Shown: positions 40,473 to 49,495, counted from the first letter of the stretch. The stretch: DNA of 64,000 nucleotides from DASYTH01 sp045806965 (GCA_045806965.1 JBJMIG010000042.1:124001-188000); one strand, 5' to 3'. Notes: generated by a model from the sequence alone, not told the origin. Numbers and translations are program-made.

Positions 40473-42563
40473 GTGCGAGAGGTGACCAACGAGACCTCGT
40501 TCCTTCGGCTGCAGGCGAGAACCCAGCGCTTCACGCTTGGCACGCCGAGGGAGTTTCGGATCGCCCCCGACGGAACCAGACTGCTCTTCCTCCGCTCGGC
40601 CTCGGGCGAGGACCGCGCGCACATCCTGTGGCGACTGGATCTGGATACCGGCGAGGAGGTTCGGCTGGCCGACCCGGCGCTGCTGCTCACCGGCGTCGAG
40701 GAACTCTCCGCGGCGGAACAGGCCCGGCGGGAGCGCTCCAGGGAGCGCGGCGGCGGGGTGCTCGGCGTGTCCACCGACGACGGTGTGCGGGTCGCGGCGT
40801 TCGCCTTGTCCGGCAAGCTGTTCGTGGCCGACGTGGTGACCGGGGAGGTACGCGGGCTGGACACCGCGAGCCCGGTGACCGACCCTCGCCCGGATCCCAC
40901 CGGCGCGCACGTGGCCTACGTGGCGGACAACGCGCTGCGGGTGCTCGGTGTGGACGGCTCGGACGATCGGGTACTCGCCGCGCCGGACGGTCCGGACCGG
41001 GCCTGCGGGATCGCTGAGTTCATTGCCGCCGAGGAGATGGGGCGCTCCCGCGGCTACTGGTGGTCCCCGGACGGGAGCCGGTTGCTGGTCGCGCACACCG
41101 ACCGGCGGGAGGTGCAGCGCTGGTATGTCGCGGATCCCGCGAACCCGGCGGCGGAGCCGAACGTGGTCGCCTATCCGGCCGCCGGTACCCCGAACGTGGT
41201 AGTGCGGTTGGCCGTGCTCGGGCTGGACGGTTCCCGGGTCGAGGTCGACTGGCCGGGGGACGAACTGCCTTACCTGGTCACCGCGCACTGGTCCGCCGGT
41301 GGTCCGGCGCTCATCGCGGTGCAGTCCCGGGACCAGCACCGGCTGCAGATCCGCGCGGTCGACCCGAACACCGGCGCGACCGAGGTGCTGCACGAAGAGA
41401 CCGACCAGCACTGGGTGGACATCGTGCCCGGCGTGCCGGCCTGGACCGAGGACGGCCGGCTGGTTCGGGTGTCCGTCCGCGACGGTGCCTACCGGCTCGT
41501 GGTGGACGGAAAGGAGGTCACCGAGACCAACCTCCAGGTGCGCTCGGTGCTCCAGGTCGGCGCGGATGTGCTGTTCACCGCGACCGAGGACGATCCCACC
41601 CAGGTCCACGTGTACCGCGGCGGCGACGGCGCACCGGTTCGTATGTCCACTGTGGATGGTGTACACAGCGCGGCGCGGGCCGGCGAGGTGACGGTGCTGA
41701 CCTCGTGGTCGCTGGAGCGGACCGGGCCTAGCATCGTCGTGCTGCGCGGTACCGAACGGGTCGCCGAGGTGGCGTCGCTGGCCGTCACCCCCCGGATCGA
41801 GCTGAACCTGCGGCTGCTGACCGTCGGGGAGCGGGAGCTGCGCGCGGCTTTGTTGCTGCCACACGGTTATCGGCGGGGGGACGGCCCGCTGCCGGTGCTG
41901 CTCGACCCGTACGGCGGGCCGCACGCGCAGCGGGTCCTGGCATCCCGCAACGCCTTCGTGGCCGCGCAGTGGCTCGCGGATCAGGGCTTCGCGGTGCTGA
42001 TCGCCGACGGACGCGGCACCCCGGGCCGCGGTCCCGCCTGGGACCGGGCGATCGCCTTCGACTTCGCCGGCGCGACCCTGGAGGACCAGGTCGACGCGCT
42101 GCACGCGGTGGCCGCGGCGCACCCCGAGCTCGACATGTCCAGAGTGGCCATTCGCGGCTGGTCCTACGGCGGCTACCTGGCCGCGCTCGCCGTGCTGCGC
42201 CGGCCGGAGGTGTTCCACGCGGCCATCGCCGGCGCCCCGGTCACCGACTGGCGGCTGTACGACACCCACTACACCGAGCGCTACCTCGGCCACCCGGACG
42301 AGCGACCGGAGGTCTACCAACGCAACTCGCTGATCGACGACGCGCCGAAGCTGACCCGTCCGCTGCTGATCATCCACGGGCTGGCCGACGACAATGTGGT
42401 GGTGGCGCACTCGGTGCGACTCTCCGGTGCGTTGGTCGCCGCCGGCCGCCCGCACGCGCTGCTGCCGCTGGCCGGCGTGACCCACATGACCCCGTTGGAC
42501 GACGAGGTTTCGGAGAACTTCATGCTGCTGCAACTTCGCTGGCTCAAGGAGGCGTTGTCATGA
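40473..42563 (+). CDS. Prolyl oligopeptidase-family (DPP IV-type) serine peptidase
   Basis: A 696-residue S9 peptidase: an N-terminal beta-propeller followed by an alpha/beta hydrolase domain. The nucleophile is Ser564 in GWSYGG, Asp639 lies in HGLADDNV and His671 in GVTHMTP. In the propeller, FIAAEEMGR presents Glu187-Glu188, the double-Glu motif by which DPP IV enzymes hold the substrate amino terminus, so release of Xaa-Pro or Xaa-Ala dipeptides is predicted. No signal peptide is seen, so it is likely cytosolic. GTG 40473 or 40482 may start it. Its TGA overlaps the next gene's ATG. Confidence 0.9.
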   Translation: MREVTNETSFLRLQARTQRFTLGTPREFRIAPDGTRLLFLRSASGEDRAHILWRLDLDTGEEVRLADPALLLTGVEELSAAEQARRERSRERGGGVLGVSTDDGVRVAAFALSGKLFVADVVTGEVRGLDTASPVTDPRPDPTGAHVAYVADNALRVLGVDGSDDRVLAAPDGPDRACGIAEFIAAEEMGRSRGYWWSPDGSRLLVAHTDRREVQRWYVADPANPAAEPNVVAYPAAGTPNVVVRLAVLGLDGSRVEVDWPGDELPYLVTAHWSAGGPALIAVQSRDQHRLQIRAVDPNTGATEVLHEETDQHWVDIVPGVPAWTEDGRLVRVSVRDGAYRLVVDGKEVTETNLQVRSVLQVGADVLFTATEDDPTQVHVYRGGDGAPVRMSTVDGVHSAARAGEVTVLTSWSLERTGPSIVVLRGTERVAEVASLAVTPRIELNLRLLTVGERELRAALLLPHGYRRGDGPLPVLLDPYGGPHAQRVLASRNAFVAAQWLADQGFAVLIADGRGTPGRGPAWDRAIAFDFAGATLEDQVDALHAVAAAHPELDMSRVAIRGWSYGGYLAALAVLRRPEVFHAAIAGAPVTDWRLYDTHYTERYLGHPDERPEVYQRNSLIDDAPKLTRPLLIIHGLADDNVVVAHSVRLSGALVAAGRPHALLPLAGVTHMTPLDDEVSENFMLLQLRWLKEALS

Positions 42564-43558
42564 GCGAGCTTGTGCGCGAATCATTCGACACCGTGTCTGA
42601 TCTCATGAGGAGATGGGGCATCACGCTGCCGTTGACCGGGGTTCCCCTGGCCGCGCACCGCGAGCTGGTGCGCGAGCTGCCCGATCTCGGCTACACCGAC
42701 GTCTGGTCGGCGGAAACCGCGGGGACGGACGCGTTCACCCCGCTGGCGCTGGTCGCCGAGTGGGCGCCGACGCTGCGGCTGGGCACCGCGATCGTGCCGA
42801 TCTACACCAGGGGCGCGGGCCTGCTGGCCATGCAGGCGGCGACCATCGCCGAGTTCGCGCCCGGTCGGTTCGTGCTCGGCGTCGGCACCTCGACCCCGGT
42901 GATCGTGGAGAACTGGAACGGCGTGCCGTTCACCGAACCGTTCGCGCGCACCAGGGACACCGTGCGGTTCCTGCGTTCGGCGTTGGCCGGGGACAAGGTG
43001 AGCCAGCGGTATCCGACATTCGCGGTGAGCAAGTTCCGGCTGGAGCGACCGCCGGTGCCGCCACCCCAGCTGATGATCGCCGCGCTGCGACCGGGCATGC
43101 TGCGCCTGGCCGCGCGGGAGGCCGATGGCGCGATCACCAACTGGCTGGCCCCGGCGGACGTGCCGAAGGTGCGCGCCGAGCTGGGGCCGGACCGGGAGCT
43201 GGTGGCTCGGATCTTCGTGTGCCCGACCGAGGACGCCGACGCGGCGCGCGGTCTCGGCCGAATGTTGATCTCCAGCTACCTCACCGTTCCGGTATATGCG
43301 GCGTTCCACGACTGGTTGGGCCGGGGCGAGGCGTTGCGGCCGATGCACGAGGCCTGGGCGGCCGGCGACCGACCGGCGGCGAACGCCGCGATCCCCGATG
43401 AGGTGGTGGACGATCTGGTCGTGCACGGCAGTGTGGAGTACTGCCGGGAGCGGGTCGCGGCCTATCAGGAGGCCGGTCTGGACACTCCGGCGATCGCGCT
43501 GCTGCCCACCGGCGGGGATCCGTTGCAACTCGTCCGCGCGCTCGCGCCCACCCGATAG
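42560..43558 (+). CDS. LLM-class flavin/F420-dependent oxidoreductase
   Basis: A 332-residue luciferase-like enzyme. After a 15-residue leader MSELVRESFDTVSDL the true domain begins MRRWGITLPLTGVPLAAHRELVRELPDLGYTDVWSAE, with LALVAEWAPTLRLGTAIVPIYTRG, FAPGRFVLGVGTSTPVIVENWNG and ADGAITNW, the pattern of F420-dependent LLM proteins of actinobacteria. Reaction unknown. ATG 42560 overlaps the peptidase stop (ATGA); the leader resembles the junction mini-ORFs found elsewhere in the window, and ATG 42605 could be the ancestral start. Confidence 0.87.
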   Translation: MSELVRESFDTVSDLMRRWGITLPLTGVPLAAHRELVRELPDLGYTDVWSAETAGTDAFTPLALVAEWAPTLRLGTAIVPIYTRGAGLLAMQAATIAEFAPGRFVLGVGTSTPVIVENWNGVPFTEPFARTRDTVRFLRSALAGDKVSQRYPTFAVSKFRLERPPVPPPQLMIAALRPGMLRLAAREADGAITNWLAPADVPKVRAELGPDRELVARIFVCPTEDADAARGLGRMLISSYLTVPVYAAFHDWLGRGEALRPMHEAWAAGDRPAANAAIPDEVVDDLVVHGSVEYCRERVAAYQEAGLDTPAIALLPTGGDPLQLVRALAPTR

Positions 43559-43635
43559 GACGATCTTGCGGGTCACCCGAAGGTGATGTCCGTAGTGACC
43601 GTATTCTGCTGGAGACTGGTTCCGGCGAAGGGAAC

Positions 43636-45171
43636 ATGCGGGTGATGCACACTTCGGCGAACGTGCGTCCGGAGCTTGCGACACCGCTCGCCGGAGGGGT
43701 GGCCGGCGCGCGGGAGGTTCGCGAGCTGGTTGACGTCGCGCTGGCCGCGTTGACCGACGGCGGTTTGGACCGGGTCGGCCCAGCGCCGGCCGGCGGCCCG
43801 GCGGCGGTGGCCGCGGCACTCGCGGCTCAGGGCCTGGATCCCTTGCCGGACACCGGAGTCGGTGCGGTCACCGCGGTGCGCGAGCTGAGCCGGCTGCTGG
43901 CCGCGGGTTCCGTCGATCCCAGCCATCCGTGGTGTGCGGCGCACCTGCACACCCCGCCGCTGGCCGTGGCCGTCGCCGCGGACCTGGTTGCCGGCATGCT
44001 CAATCCGTCCATGGACTCCTGGGACCAGGCACCGATGGCCAGCGAGTTGGAGCGGCAGTTGACCGGTGCGTTCGCCCGGCTCTGCTTTCCGGGCCCGCCG
44101 AGCCCGGACGCGATCCTCACCAGTGGGGGAACCGAGGCCAACGTGCTCGGCCTGCTGCTGGCCCGGCACACCGCCGCCGAGCAGGGTTCCGGTTGGGTCC
44201 GGCCGGTGTGCGGCAGCAACGCGCACCACAGTGTGGCCAGGGCCGCCTGGCTGCTCGGGCTGCCCGAGCCGGTCGTGGTCGACTGTCAGGGCGGACGGAT
44301 GCGTCCGGACTCGCTGGCGCACGTGCTCGCCGGGCTCTACGAGCCCGCGGTCGTGGTGGCCACCGCGGGCACGACCGACGCCGGGGTGGTCGACCCGTTG
44401 CCCCGGATCGCCGAGCTGGCTCGGCAGGCCAACGCGTTTCTCCACGTGGATGCGGCCTACGGCGGCGCGGCGTTGTGCAGCGAGCGGCTGCGCCCGTTGC
44501 TCGACGGGCTCGAGCAGGCCGACACGGTCGGCATCGACCTGCACAAGTTCGGCTGGCAGCCGATCGCGGCCGGGCTGCTCGCGGTGCGCGACGAGAAGGC
44601 GCTGACCGCACTGGACGTGCGGACCGGCTACCTCAACGCCGTCGACGACACCGAGGCCGGACTGCCCGACCTGCTCGGCCGGTCGCTGCGGACCTCGCGG
44701 CGGATGGACGCGTTCAAGATCATGGTCACGCTGCGCGCGCTCGGCCGGGCCGGTCTTGCCGAGCTGGTCGAGCATTGCTGTGCCACGGCGCGGGGGCTGG
44801 CCGGCGCGATCGCGTCGCACCCGGCGCTGCGGGTCTGGCAGTCACCGGCGCTGTCCACGGTGCTGTTCCGGCCGCTGCTCGCCGACGAGCTGGCCGGTGA
44901 GCTCGGTGCCGACGCGGGCGACACACTGGTCGCCAGGGTGCGCAGGCGGCTGCTTGAGGACGGCGTCGCGGTGCTCGGCCGGTCCGCCGTCGGACCGTCG
45001 CACCCGGACGGTGACGACGGCACGAACCGGTTGTGGCTCAAGGTGACCCTGCTGCACCCGCACGCCGAGGTGCGGGACTACCTGCCGCTGCTCGACCTGG
45101 TCGCGACCTGTGCCCGAGAGGAGCTGGAGCCGGTCATCGCGGGCCTTGACCGGCCGCTGGTCGTCCAGTGA
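43636..45171 (+). CDS. PLP-dependent amino acid decarboxylase of siderophore operon (DesA-like)
   Basis: A 511-residue group II decarboxylase: LTSGGTEANVLGLLLARH, the PLP-stacking NAHHSVARAAWLLG, VVVATAGTTDAGVVDPL, HVDAAYGGAALC (Asp272) and the Schiff-base Lys304 in DLHKFGWQP. In desferrioxamine-type pathways the first enzyme decarboxylates lysine to cadaverine; the following hydroxylase and IucA/IucC genes support that, though ornithine or 2,4-diaminobutyrate are possible. AAGGGA lies 2 nt before ATG 43636; ATG 43645 is an alternative. The hydroxylase overlaps its stop (GTGA). Confidence 0.88.
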   Translation: MRVMHTSANVRPELATPLAGGVAGAREVRELVDVALAALTDGGLDRVGPAPAGGPAAVAAALAAQGLDPLPDTGVGAVTAVRELSRLLAAGSVDPSHPWCAAHLHTPPLAVAVAADLVAGMLNPSMDSWDQAPMASELERQLTGAFARLCFPGPPSPDAILTSGGTEANVLGLLLARHTAAEQGSGWVRPVCGSNAHHSVARAAWLLGLPEPVVVDCQGGRMRPDSLAHVLAGLYEPAVVVATAGTTDAGVVDPLPRIAELARQANAFLHVDAAYGGAALCSERLRPLLDGLEQADTVGIDLHKFGWQPIAAGLLAVRDEKALTALDVRTGYLNAVDDTEAGLPDLLGRSLRTSRRMDAFKIMVTLRALGRAGLAELVEHCCATARGLAGAIASHPALRVWQSPALSTVLFRPLLADELAGELGADAGDTLVARVRRRLLEDGVAVLGRSAVGPSHPDGDDGTNRLWLKVTLLHPHAEVRDYLPLLDLVATCAREELEPVIAGLDRPLVVQ

Positions 45172-46445
45172 CCCCGCTCGACCTCGCCGGCGTCGGGATC
45201 GGCCCGTTCAACCTGTCGCTGGCCGCCCTGGCCCAGCCGCTCGACGGTCTGCGCGCCGCGTTTTTCGAGCGGACTCCGGAGTTTCGCTGGCATCCCGGTC
45301 TGATGATCGATGGAACCACCGTGCAGGTGCCGTTCCTGGCCGACCTGGTGTCACTGGTCGAACCGGCCAGCCCGCTGTCGTTCCTGAGCTACCTGAAGGA
45401 TCGGGGCCGGCTGTTCCCGTTCTACTTCGCCGAGCGGTTCCACGTGCCGAGGGCCGAGTTCGACGACTACTGCCGGTGGGCCAGCGCAAAGCTGCCCGCC
45501 TGCCGGTTCGGTCACGAGGTGCGCTCCGTCGAATGGTCCACTGTGGACGCCTCGTTCGCGCTCGAGGTGGTCCCGGCCGGCCGCGTGCTGGCCCGCAACG
45601 TGGTGCTCGCCGTCGGCACCGCGCCACGCCTGCCCGAACCGTTGCGCGGACTGCCTGGCGTGCTGCACTCGGCGGACTACCTGCCGGCCCGCGACCGGCT
45701 GCTGGCCGCGCCGGACGTCACCGTGCTCGGCTCCGGCCAGTCCGGTGCCGAGGTGTTCCTCGACCTGCTGCGCCTGCGCGGCAAGGGATCGCTGCGCTGG
45801 CTCGCCAGAACACCCGCGTTCGCGCCGATGGAGTACTCCAAGCTGGGACTTGAGCAGTTCACCCCGGACTACGCGCGCTACTTTCACGGCCTCGACGAGC
45901 CGGTCCGGGATCGCATCGAGCCGGCGCAGTGGCAGCTGTACAAGGGGATCAGCGCGGAGACCATCGGGGAGATCTTCGACGAGCTCTACCGGCGCGGCCT
46001 TGGCGGTCGATGGCCGCCGGTGACGCTGGCCCCGGGCGTCGAGGTGACCGAGGCGTCCATTCGGGACGGTCGCATCGAGCTGGGGGTGCGGCACACCCAG
46101 CAGGGCGGCATCGCGACCGTGCGAACCGACGCGGTGGTGTGCGCCACCGGATACGCCGAGCGGGACCTCGGCGAGTTACTCGCGCCGCTGGCGCACCACC
46201 TGGTCCGGGACGGCTCCGGGCGGCTCGCGGTCGGTGCCGACTACCGGGTCGGGCTGACCGGCCCGGTCGACGGGTCGCTGTTCGTGCAGAACGCCGAGCG
46301 GCACACCCATGGCGTCGGCGCGCCGGATCTGGGCTTGGCCGCGTGGCGTTCGGCGACCATCCTGAACGAGGTGAGCGGCAAGCCGGTCTACCCGCTGCCC
46401 GAGCGAACCGCGTTCACCACCTTCGGATTGGAAGGGCTGTCGTGA
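45168..46445 (+). CDS. L-lysine/ornithine/diamine N-hydroxylase (DesB/IucD-like)
   Basis: A 425-residue flavin N-monooxygenase. The FAD site is near the N-terminus (LDLAGVGIGPFNLSLAALAQP), the NADPH-binding loop is VTVLGSGQSGAEVFLDLL and the C-terminal substrate block is VVCATGYAERDLGEL. These match microbial N-hydroxylating monooxygenases acting on lysine, cadaverine or ornithine for hydroxamate siderophores. It follows the decarboxylase by a GTGA overlap, consistent with cadaverine hydroxylation. Its TGA overlaps a further GTG that opens an 8-codon mini-ORF before the synthetase gene. Confidence 0.92.
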   Translation: MTPLDLAGVGIGPFNLSLAALAQPLDGLRAAFFERTPEFRWHPGLMIDGTTVQVPFLADLVSLVEPASPLSFLSYLKDRGRLFPFYFAERFHVPRAEFDDYCRWASAKLPACRFGHEVRSVEWSTVDASFALEVVPAGRVLARNVVLAVGTAPRLPEPLRGLPGVLHSADYLPARDRLLAAPDVTVLGSGQSGAEVFLDLLRLRGKGSLRWLARTPAFAPMEYSKLGLEQFTPDYARYFHGLDEPVRDRIEPAQWQLYKGISAETIGEIFDELYRRGLGGRWPPVTLAPGVEVTEASIRDGRIELGVRHTQQGGIATVRTDAVVCATGYAERDLGELLAPLAHHLVRDGSGRLAVGADYRVGLTGPVDGSLFVQNAERHTHGVGAPDLGLAAWRSATILNEVSGKPVYPLPERTAFTTFGLEGLS

Positions 46446-46468
46446 GCGAACCTTCGGACACGACGTGA
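46442..46468 (+). other. Eight-codon mini-ORF coupling hydroxylase and NIS synthetase genes
   Basis: GTG 46442 overlaps the hydroxylase TGA; the frame VSEPSDTT ends with a TGA (46466-46468) that overlaps the synthetase GTG at 46465. So two GTGA junctions bridge the genes. The start resembles the VSE-x-A mini-ORFs at 13666 and 52608. It may be translated only to carry ribosomes across; as a peptide it is probably meaningless. Confidence 0.4.
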
Positions 46469-48219
46469 GTGAGCCGGCGAGCGAGGCGTGGCGGACCGCC
46501 GGTTCTCTTGTGACACACAAGATGCTGGCCGAGCTGAGTTACGAGGGCCTGCTGCGGCCGCAGGCCGACGGCGACGGCTGGTCGCTGGCCCTTTCCGGTG
46601 GGGCGCGCTACAAGTTCCGGGCGCGGCGCGGCGCCTTCGAGTGCTGGGTGGTCGAGGCGGGCAGCGCGACCAGGGACGGGGTGCCGGCGGAGGATCCGCG
46701 CACCCTGGTGGTGGACGCGCGGGTGGAGCTCGGCCTGGCCGGGCTCCGGCTGGCCGACGTGTTGAGCGAGCTGACCGCCACGGTGGCCAACGAGGCCGCC
46801 CGGCTCGCCAACGCGCCCAGCTCCGCCGAGTTGTCCACTATGGACTATGACGCGGCGGACGGCCACCTGACCGGCCATCCCCGGCTGGTGCTGAACAAGG
46901 GCCGAATGGGCTTCTCCGCCACGGACCGGGCGCGCTGGGCACCGGAGGCAGGCGCGGCGTTTCGGCTGCCCTGGTTCGCGGTGCGCCGTGCGCACGCCGA
47001 GTTCCGGTGCGTCGCAGAGCTCTCCGAGGAGCGGCTGCTCCACTCGGAGCTGGGCCCCGAGCTGCTGGCGGAGTTCCGTGCGCGGCTTGACGATCCGCGC
47101 GACTACCTGTTGCTGCCGGTGCATCCGTGGCAGGCGGACGAGGTCGTCGGCACGCTCTACGCGGCGGAGCTGGCCGGCGCCGTCGTGGTCCCGGTCGGCG
47201 AGAGCACCGACACCTACCTGCCGCACCAGACCGTGCGAACGCTGAGCAACCGCGACCACCCGAGCCGGCGGGACGTGAAGACCGCGGTGTCCGTGCGAAA
47301 CACGTTGGTCTACCGGGGGCTCGACTCGGCCGCCACACTCGCCGCGCCGGCCGTGACCACCTGGCTCAAGGCGATCAGCGCGGCCGATTCGTTGCTGGGC
47401 AAGCAGTACGAGTTCGAGCTGCTCGGTGAGGTGGCCAGCGTGTCGGTGCGGCACCCACTGTTCGGCAACATCGACGAGCTGCCCTACCGGTTCCACGAGA
47501 CGCTGGGCGCGCTCTGGCGGGAGCCGGTGCGCACCCGGATCGCGGCGGGGGAGCGGGCGATCTCCTTCGCCGCGCTGCCCTACCGGGGGCCGGACGGCGA
47601 GGCGATGATCGCCCGGCTGATCCGGGCGTCCGGCACCGATGCCGAGGAGTGGCTGGACCGGCTGCTCGATCTCACGCTGACCCCGCTGCTGCACTGGCTG
47701 TTGCGCTACGGGGTGGGTTTCTGCCCGCACGGCCAGAACCTGATCCTGGTCACCGACCGCACCGGCGTCCCGCTTCGGGTGGCGATCAAGGACTTCGCCC
47801 AGGGCGTCGACCTGCTCGACGAGGATCTGCCGGTGTACCAGCGGCTCGGGGTCGAGGCGCGGGCGCACATGCTGCGCTGGCCGCCGCACCTGCTGGCCCA
47901 ATCGCTGTTCAGCTCGGTGTTCGCCGGCCAGATCCGGTTCCTGGCCGAGATCGTGCTCGACGACCTCGGCCTGGCGCGCGGGCGGGTGTGGGACCTCGTG
48001 CGCCGGATCGTGCGCGCCTACCGGGTGGACCATCCGGAGGTGGCCGCACGGTTCGACGCCTGCCGGCTCTTCGCCGAGGATGTCGAGCGGGTCACCCTGA
48101 ACCGGGAACACCTGGCCGGCAAGGGCTTCGACAAGATCGAGCGGGACGACGAGTTCGACGTCCGGTTCGGCCGCGCCCGAAACCCCTTGGCCGGCCCGGA
48201 TCCCGGCGGCGCCTGGTAG
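46465..48219 (+). CDS. IucA/IucC-family NRPS-independent siderophore synthetase (DesD-like)
   Basis: A 584-residue NIS synthetase. Diagnostic blocks are LTGHPRLVLNKGRMGFS (ATP-binding region), LPVHPWQADEVVG, TDTYLPHQTVRTLSNRDHPSRRDVKTAVSVRNTLVYRG, LLRYGVGFCPHGQNLIL and RVAIKDFAQGVDLLDED. It adenylates a carboxylate and condenses it with an N-hydroxylated amine, as DesD does in making desferrioxamine macrocycles. Together with the decarboxylase and hydroxylase it makes a hydroxamate siderophore likely. No acyltransferase (DesC) or uptake gene adjoins it. The first residues SEPASEAWRTAG look derived from the junction repeat. Confidence 0.93.
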   Translation: MSEPASEAWRTAGSLVTHKMLAELSYEGLLRPQADGDGWSLALSGGARYKFRARRGAFECWVVEAGSATRDGVPAEDPRTLVVDARVELGLAGLRLADVLSELTATVANEAARLANAPSSAELSTMDYDAADGHLTGHPRLVLNKGRMGFSATDRARWAPEAGAAFRLPWFAVRRAHAEFRCVAELSEERLLHSELGPELLAEFRARLDDPRDYLLLPVHPWQADEVVGTLYAAELAGAVVVPVGESTDTYLPHQTVRTLSNRDHPSRRDVKTAVSVRNTLVYRGLDSAATLAAPAVTTWLKAISAADSLLGKQYEFELLGEVASVSVRHPLFGNIDELPYRFHETLGALWREPVRTRIAAGERAISFAALPYRGPDGEAMIARLIRASGTDAEEWLDRLLDLTLTPLLHWLLRYGVGFCPHGQNLILVTDRTGVPLRVAIKDFAQGVDLLDEDLPVYQRLGVEARAHMLRWPPHLLAQSLFSSVFAGQIRFLAEIVLDDLGLARGRVWDLVRRIVRAYRVDHPEVAARFDACRLFAEDVERVTLNREHLAGKGFDKIERDDEFDVRFGRARNPLAGPDPGGAW

Positions 48220-48220
48220 C

Positions 48221-49483
48221 TCAGCCGGCCAGGTGGGCCGCCGAGGCGCGGACCTCGTCGGCCGGGAACGGGTGCACCAGCCGCCCGTCCCGCTTGACCA
48301 CCCTGCCGGCCACCAGCACCGTGTGCACGTTTCCCGGGTGCGCCGCGGTGACCACCGCACCGATCGGGTCGTGCGTGCCGGCCAGGTTCACCGCATCCGC
48401 GTCCAGCAGCACCAGGTCGGCCTGCTTGCCCGGCCGCAGCGAGCCGATCCGGTCGGCCAGTCCGAGTGCCCTGGCCCCGTCCAGGGTGGCCAGCCGCAGC
48501 GCGTCCGCGGCCCGCAGCCGGGGGCCGCCGGCGAGCTGACTGGTCAGCAGTGCCGCGCGCATCAGCGAGAACATGTCCCCGGCGACCGTGGTGACCACGT
48601 CGACGCCGAGCCCGGTGGTGATCCCGGCCGCGCGCAGCCGGTTGATCATCGGCGCACCGTGGCCCATCTGCGCCTCAACCGCCGGGGTGATCGACATCGC
48701 CGCGCCGGACTCGGCGATCATCGCCAGTTCCTGGTCCGGCAACGAGTTGCCGTGCACGTACAACGTGTTGGCGCGCAACAGGTCACGCTGGGCAAGTGCC
48801 TCGATTGGCCGCTCCCGCGCCGGCCCGCTGCCGATGTGGATCACGATGGGCAGCCCGAGTTCGTCGGCTAGCCGCCAGTCCTGCTCGACCTCGTCCATCG
48901 GCGCGTACGCCGGGCCGACCGGGCTCAGTGCCATGGTGAGCAGACCGTTGGCGTCGTCCTTGCCGAGTTGCTCGCGCACCCGGCGCACCTCGTCCAGATC
49001 GCGCCCGGCGTCGTCTTGAACCGGGTAGCCGTACCCGAACACCGCCCGGATGCCCGATTCGCGCAGCGCGGCGAGCACCGCGTCGGTGTGTGCCGGCGTG
49101 TACTGGATGTGCGAGAAGTCCTGCACCGTGGTGATCCCGGAGTCAAGGCACTCCAGCGCTCCGGCCAGGTTCGCCACCCGAACGTCCGGCACCCGCATGC
49201 GCGGGCCGAAGCCGAACAGCACCCGTTGCAGGTAGCTGCCGAGATCGTCGTCCACCGCGGCGGTGCGCAGCACGGCCTGCCAGGTGTGCCGGTGGGTGTC
49301 GACGAAGCCGGGCAGCACGATCCGCCGGCCGGCGTCGATCACCTGCGCCCCGGCCGCGTCCAGGCGCGGGCCGACCGCGACGATCACACCACCGTCCACC
49401 AACACGTCGGCGCCGCGGTGCAGGACCGGCTCCGGCTCGGTGTCGATGACGTCACCGCCCCGGATGAGCAGGCGCTCTGACAT
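48221..49483 (-). CDS. Amidohydrolase-family deaminase/hydrolase (TrzA/AtzB-like)
   Basis: A 420-residue metal-dependent hydrolase with the metal motif DTHRHTWQAVLR (first H of HxH), a TTVQDFSHIQYTPAHTD segment, VIHIGSGPARERPIE, LYVHGNSLPDQELAMI and GLGVDVVTTVAGDMFSLMRAAL, ending in ATLDGARALGLADRIGSLRPGKQADLVLLD. These are features of cytosine deaminase-like amidohydrolases that act on aminohydrolysable heterocycles. Substrate unknown. GGAGG precedes ATG 49483. Divergent from a MarR gene with a shared inverted repeat, so the pair is likely a ligand-induced unit. One nt separates its stop from the siderophore synthetase stop. Confidence 0.88.
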   Translation of the reverse strand: MSERLLIRGGDVIDTEPEPVLHRGADVLVDGGVIVAVGPRLDAAGAQVIDAGRRIVLPGFVDTHRHTWQAVLRTAAVDDDLGSYLQRVLFGFGPRMRVPDVRVANLAGALECLDSGITTVQDFSHIQYTPAHTDAVLAALRESGIRAVFGYGYPVQDDAGRDLDEVRRVREQLGKDDANGLLTMALSPVGPAYAPMDEVEQDWRLADELGLPIVIHIGSGPARERPIEALAQRDLLRANTLYVHGNSLPDQELAMIAESGAAMSITPAVEAQMGHGAPMINRLRAAGITTGLGVDVVTTVAGDMFSLMRAALLTSQLAGGPRLRAADALRLATLDGARALGLADRIGSLRPGKQADLVLLDADAVNLAGTHDPIGAVVTAAHPGNVHTVLVAGRVVKRDGRLVHPFPADEVRASAAHLAG

Positions 49484-49495
49484 GTAACCTCCACA

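Noticed and set aside
43559..43635. Possible DtxR/DmdR iron box before the siderophore operon
   Set aside because: No TTAGGTTAGGCTAACCTAA-like sequence is present; TCACC-CGAA-GGTGA is only a short hairpin.
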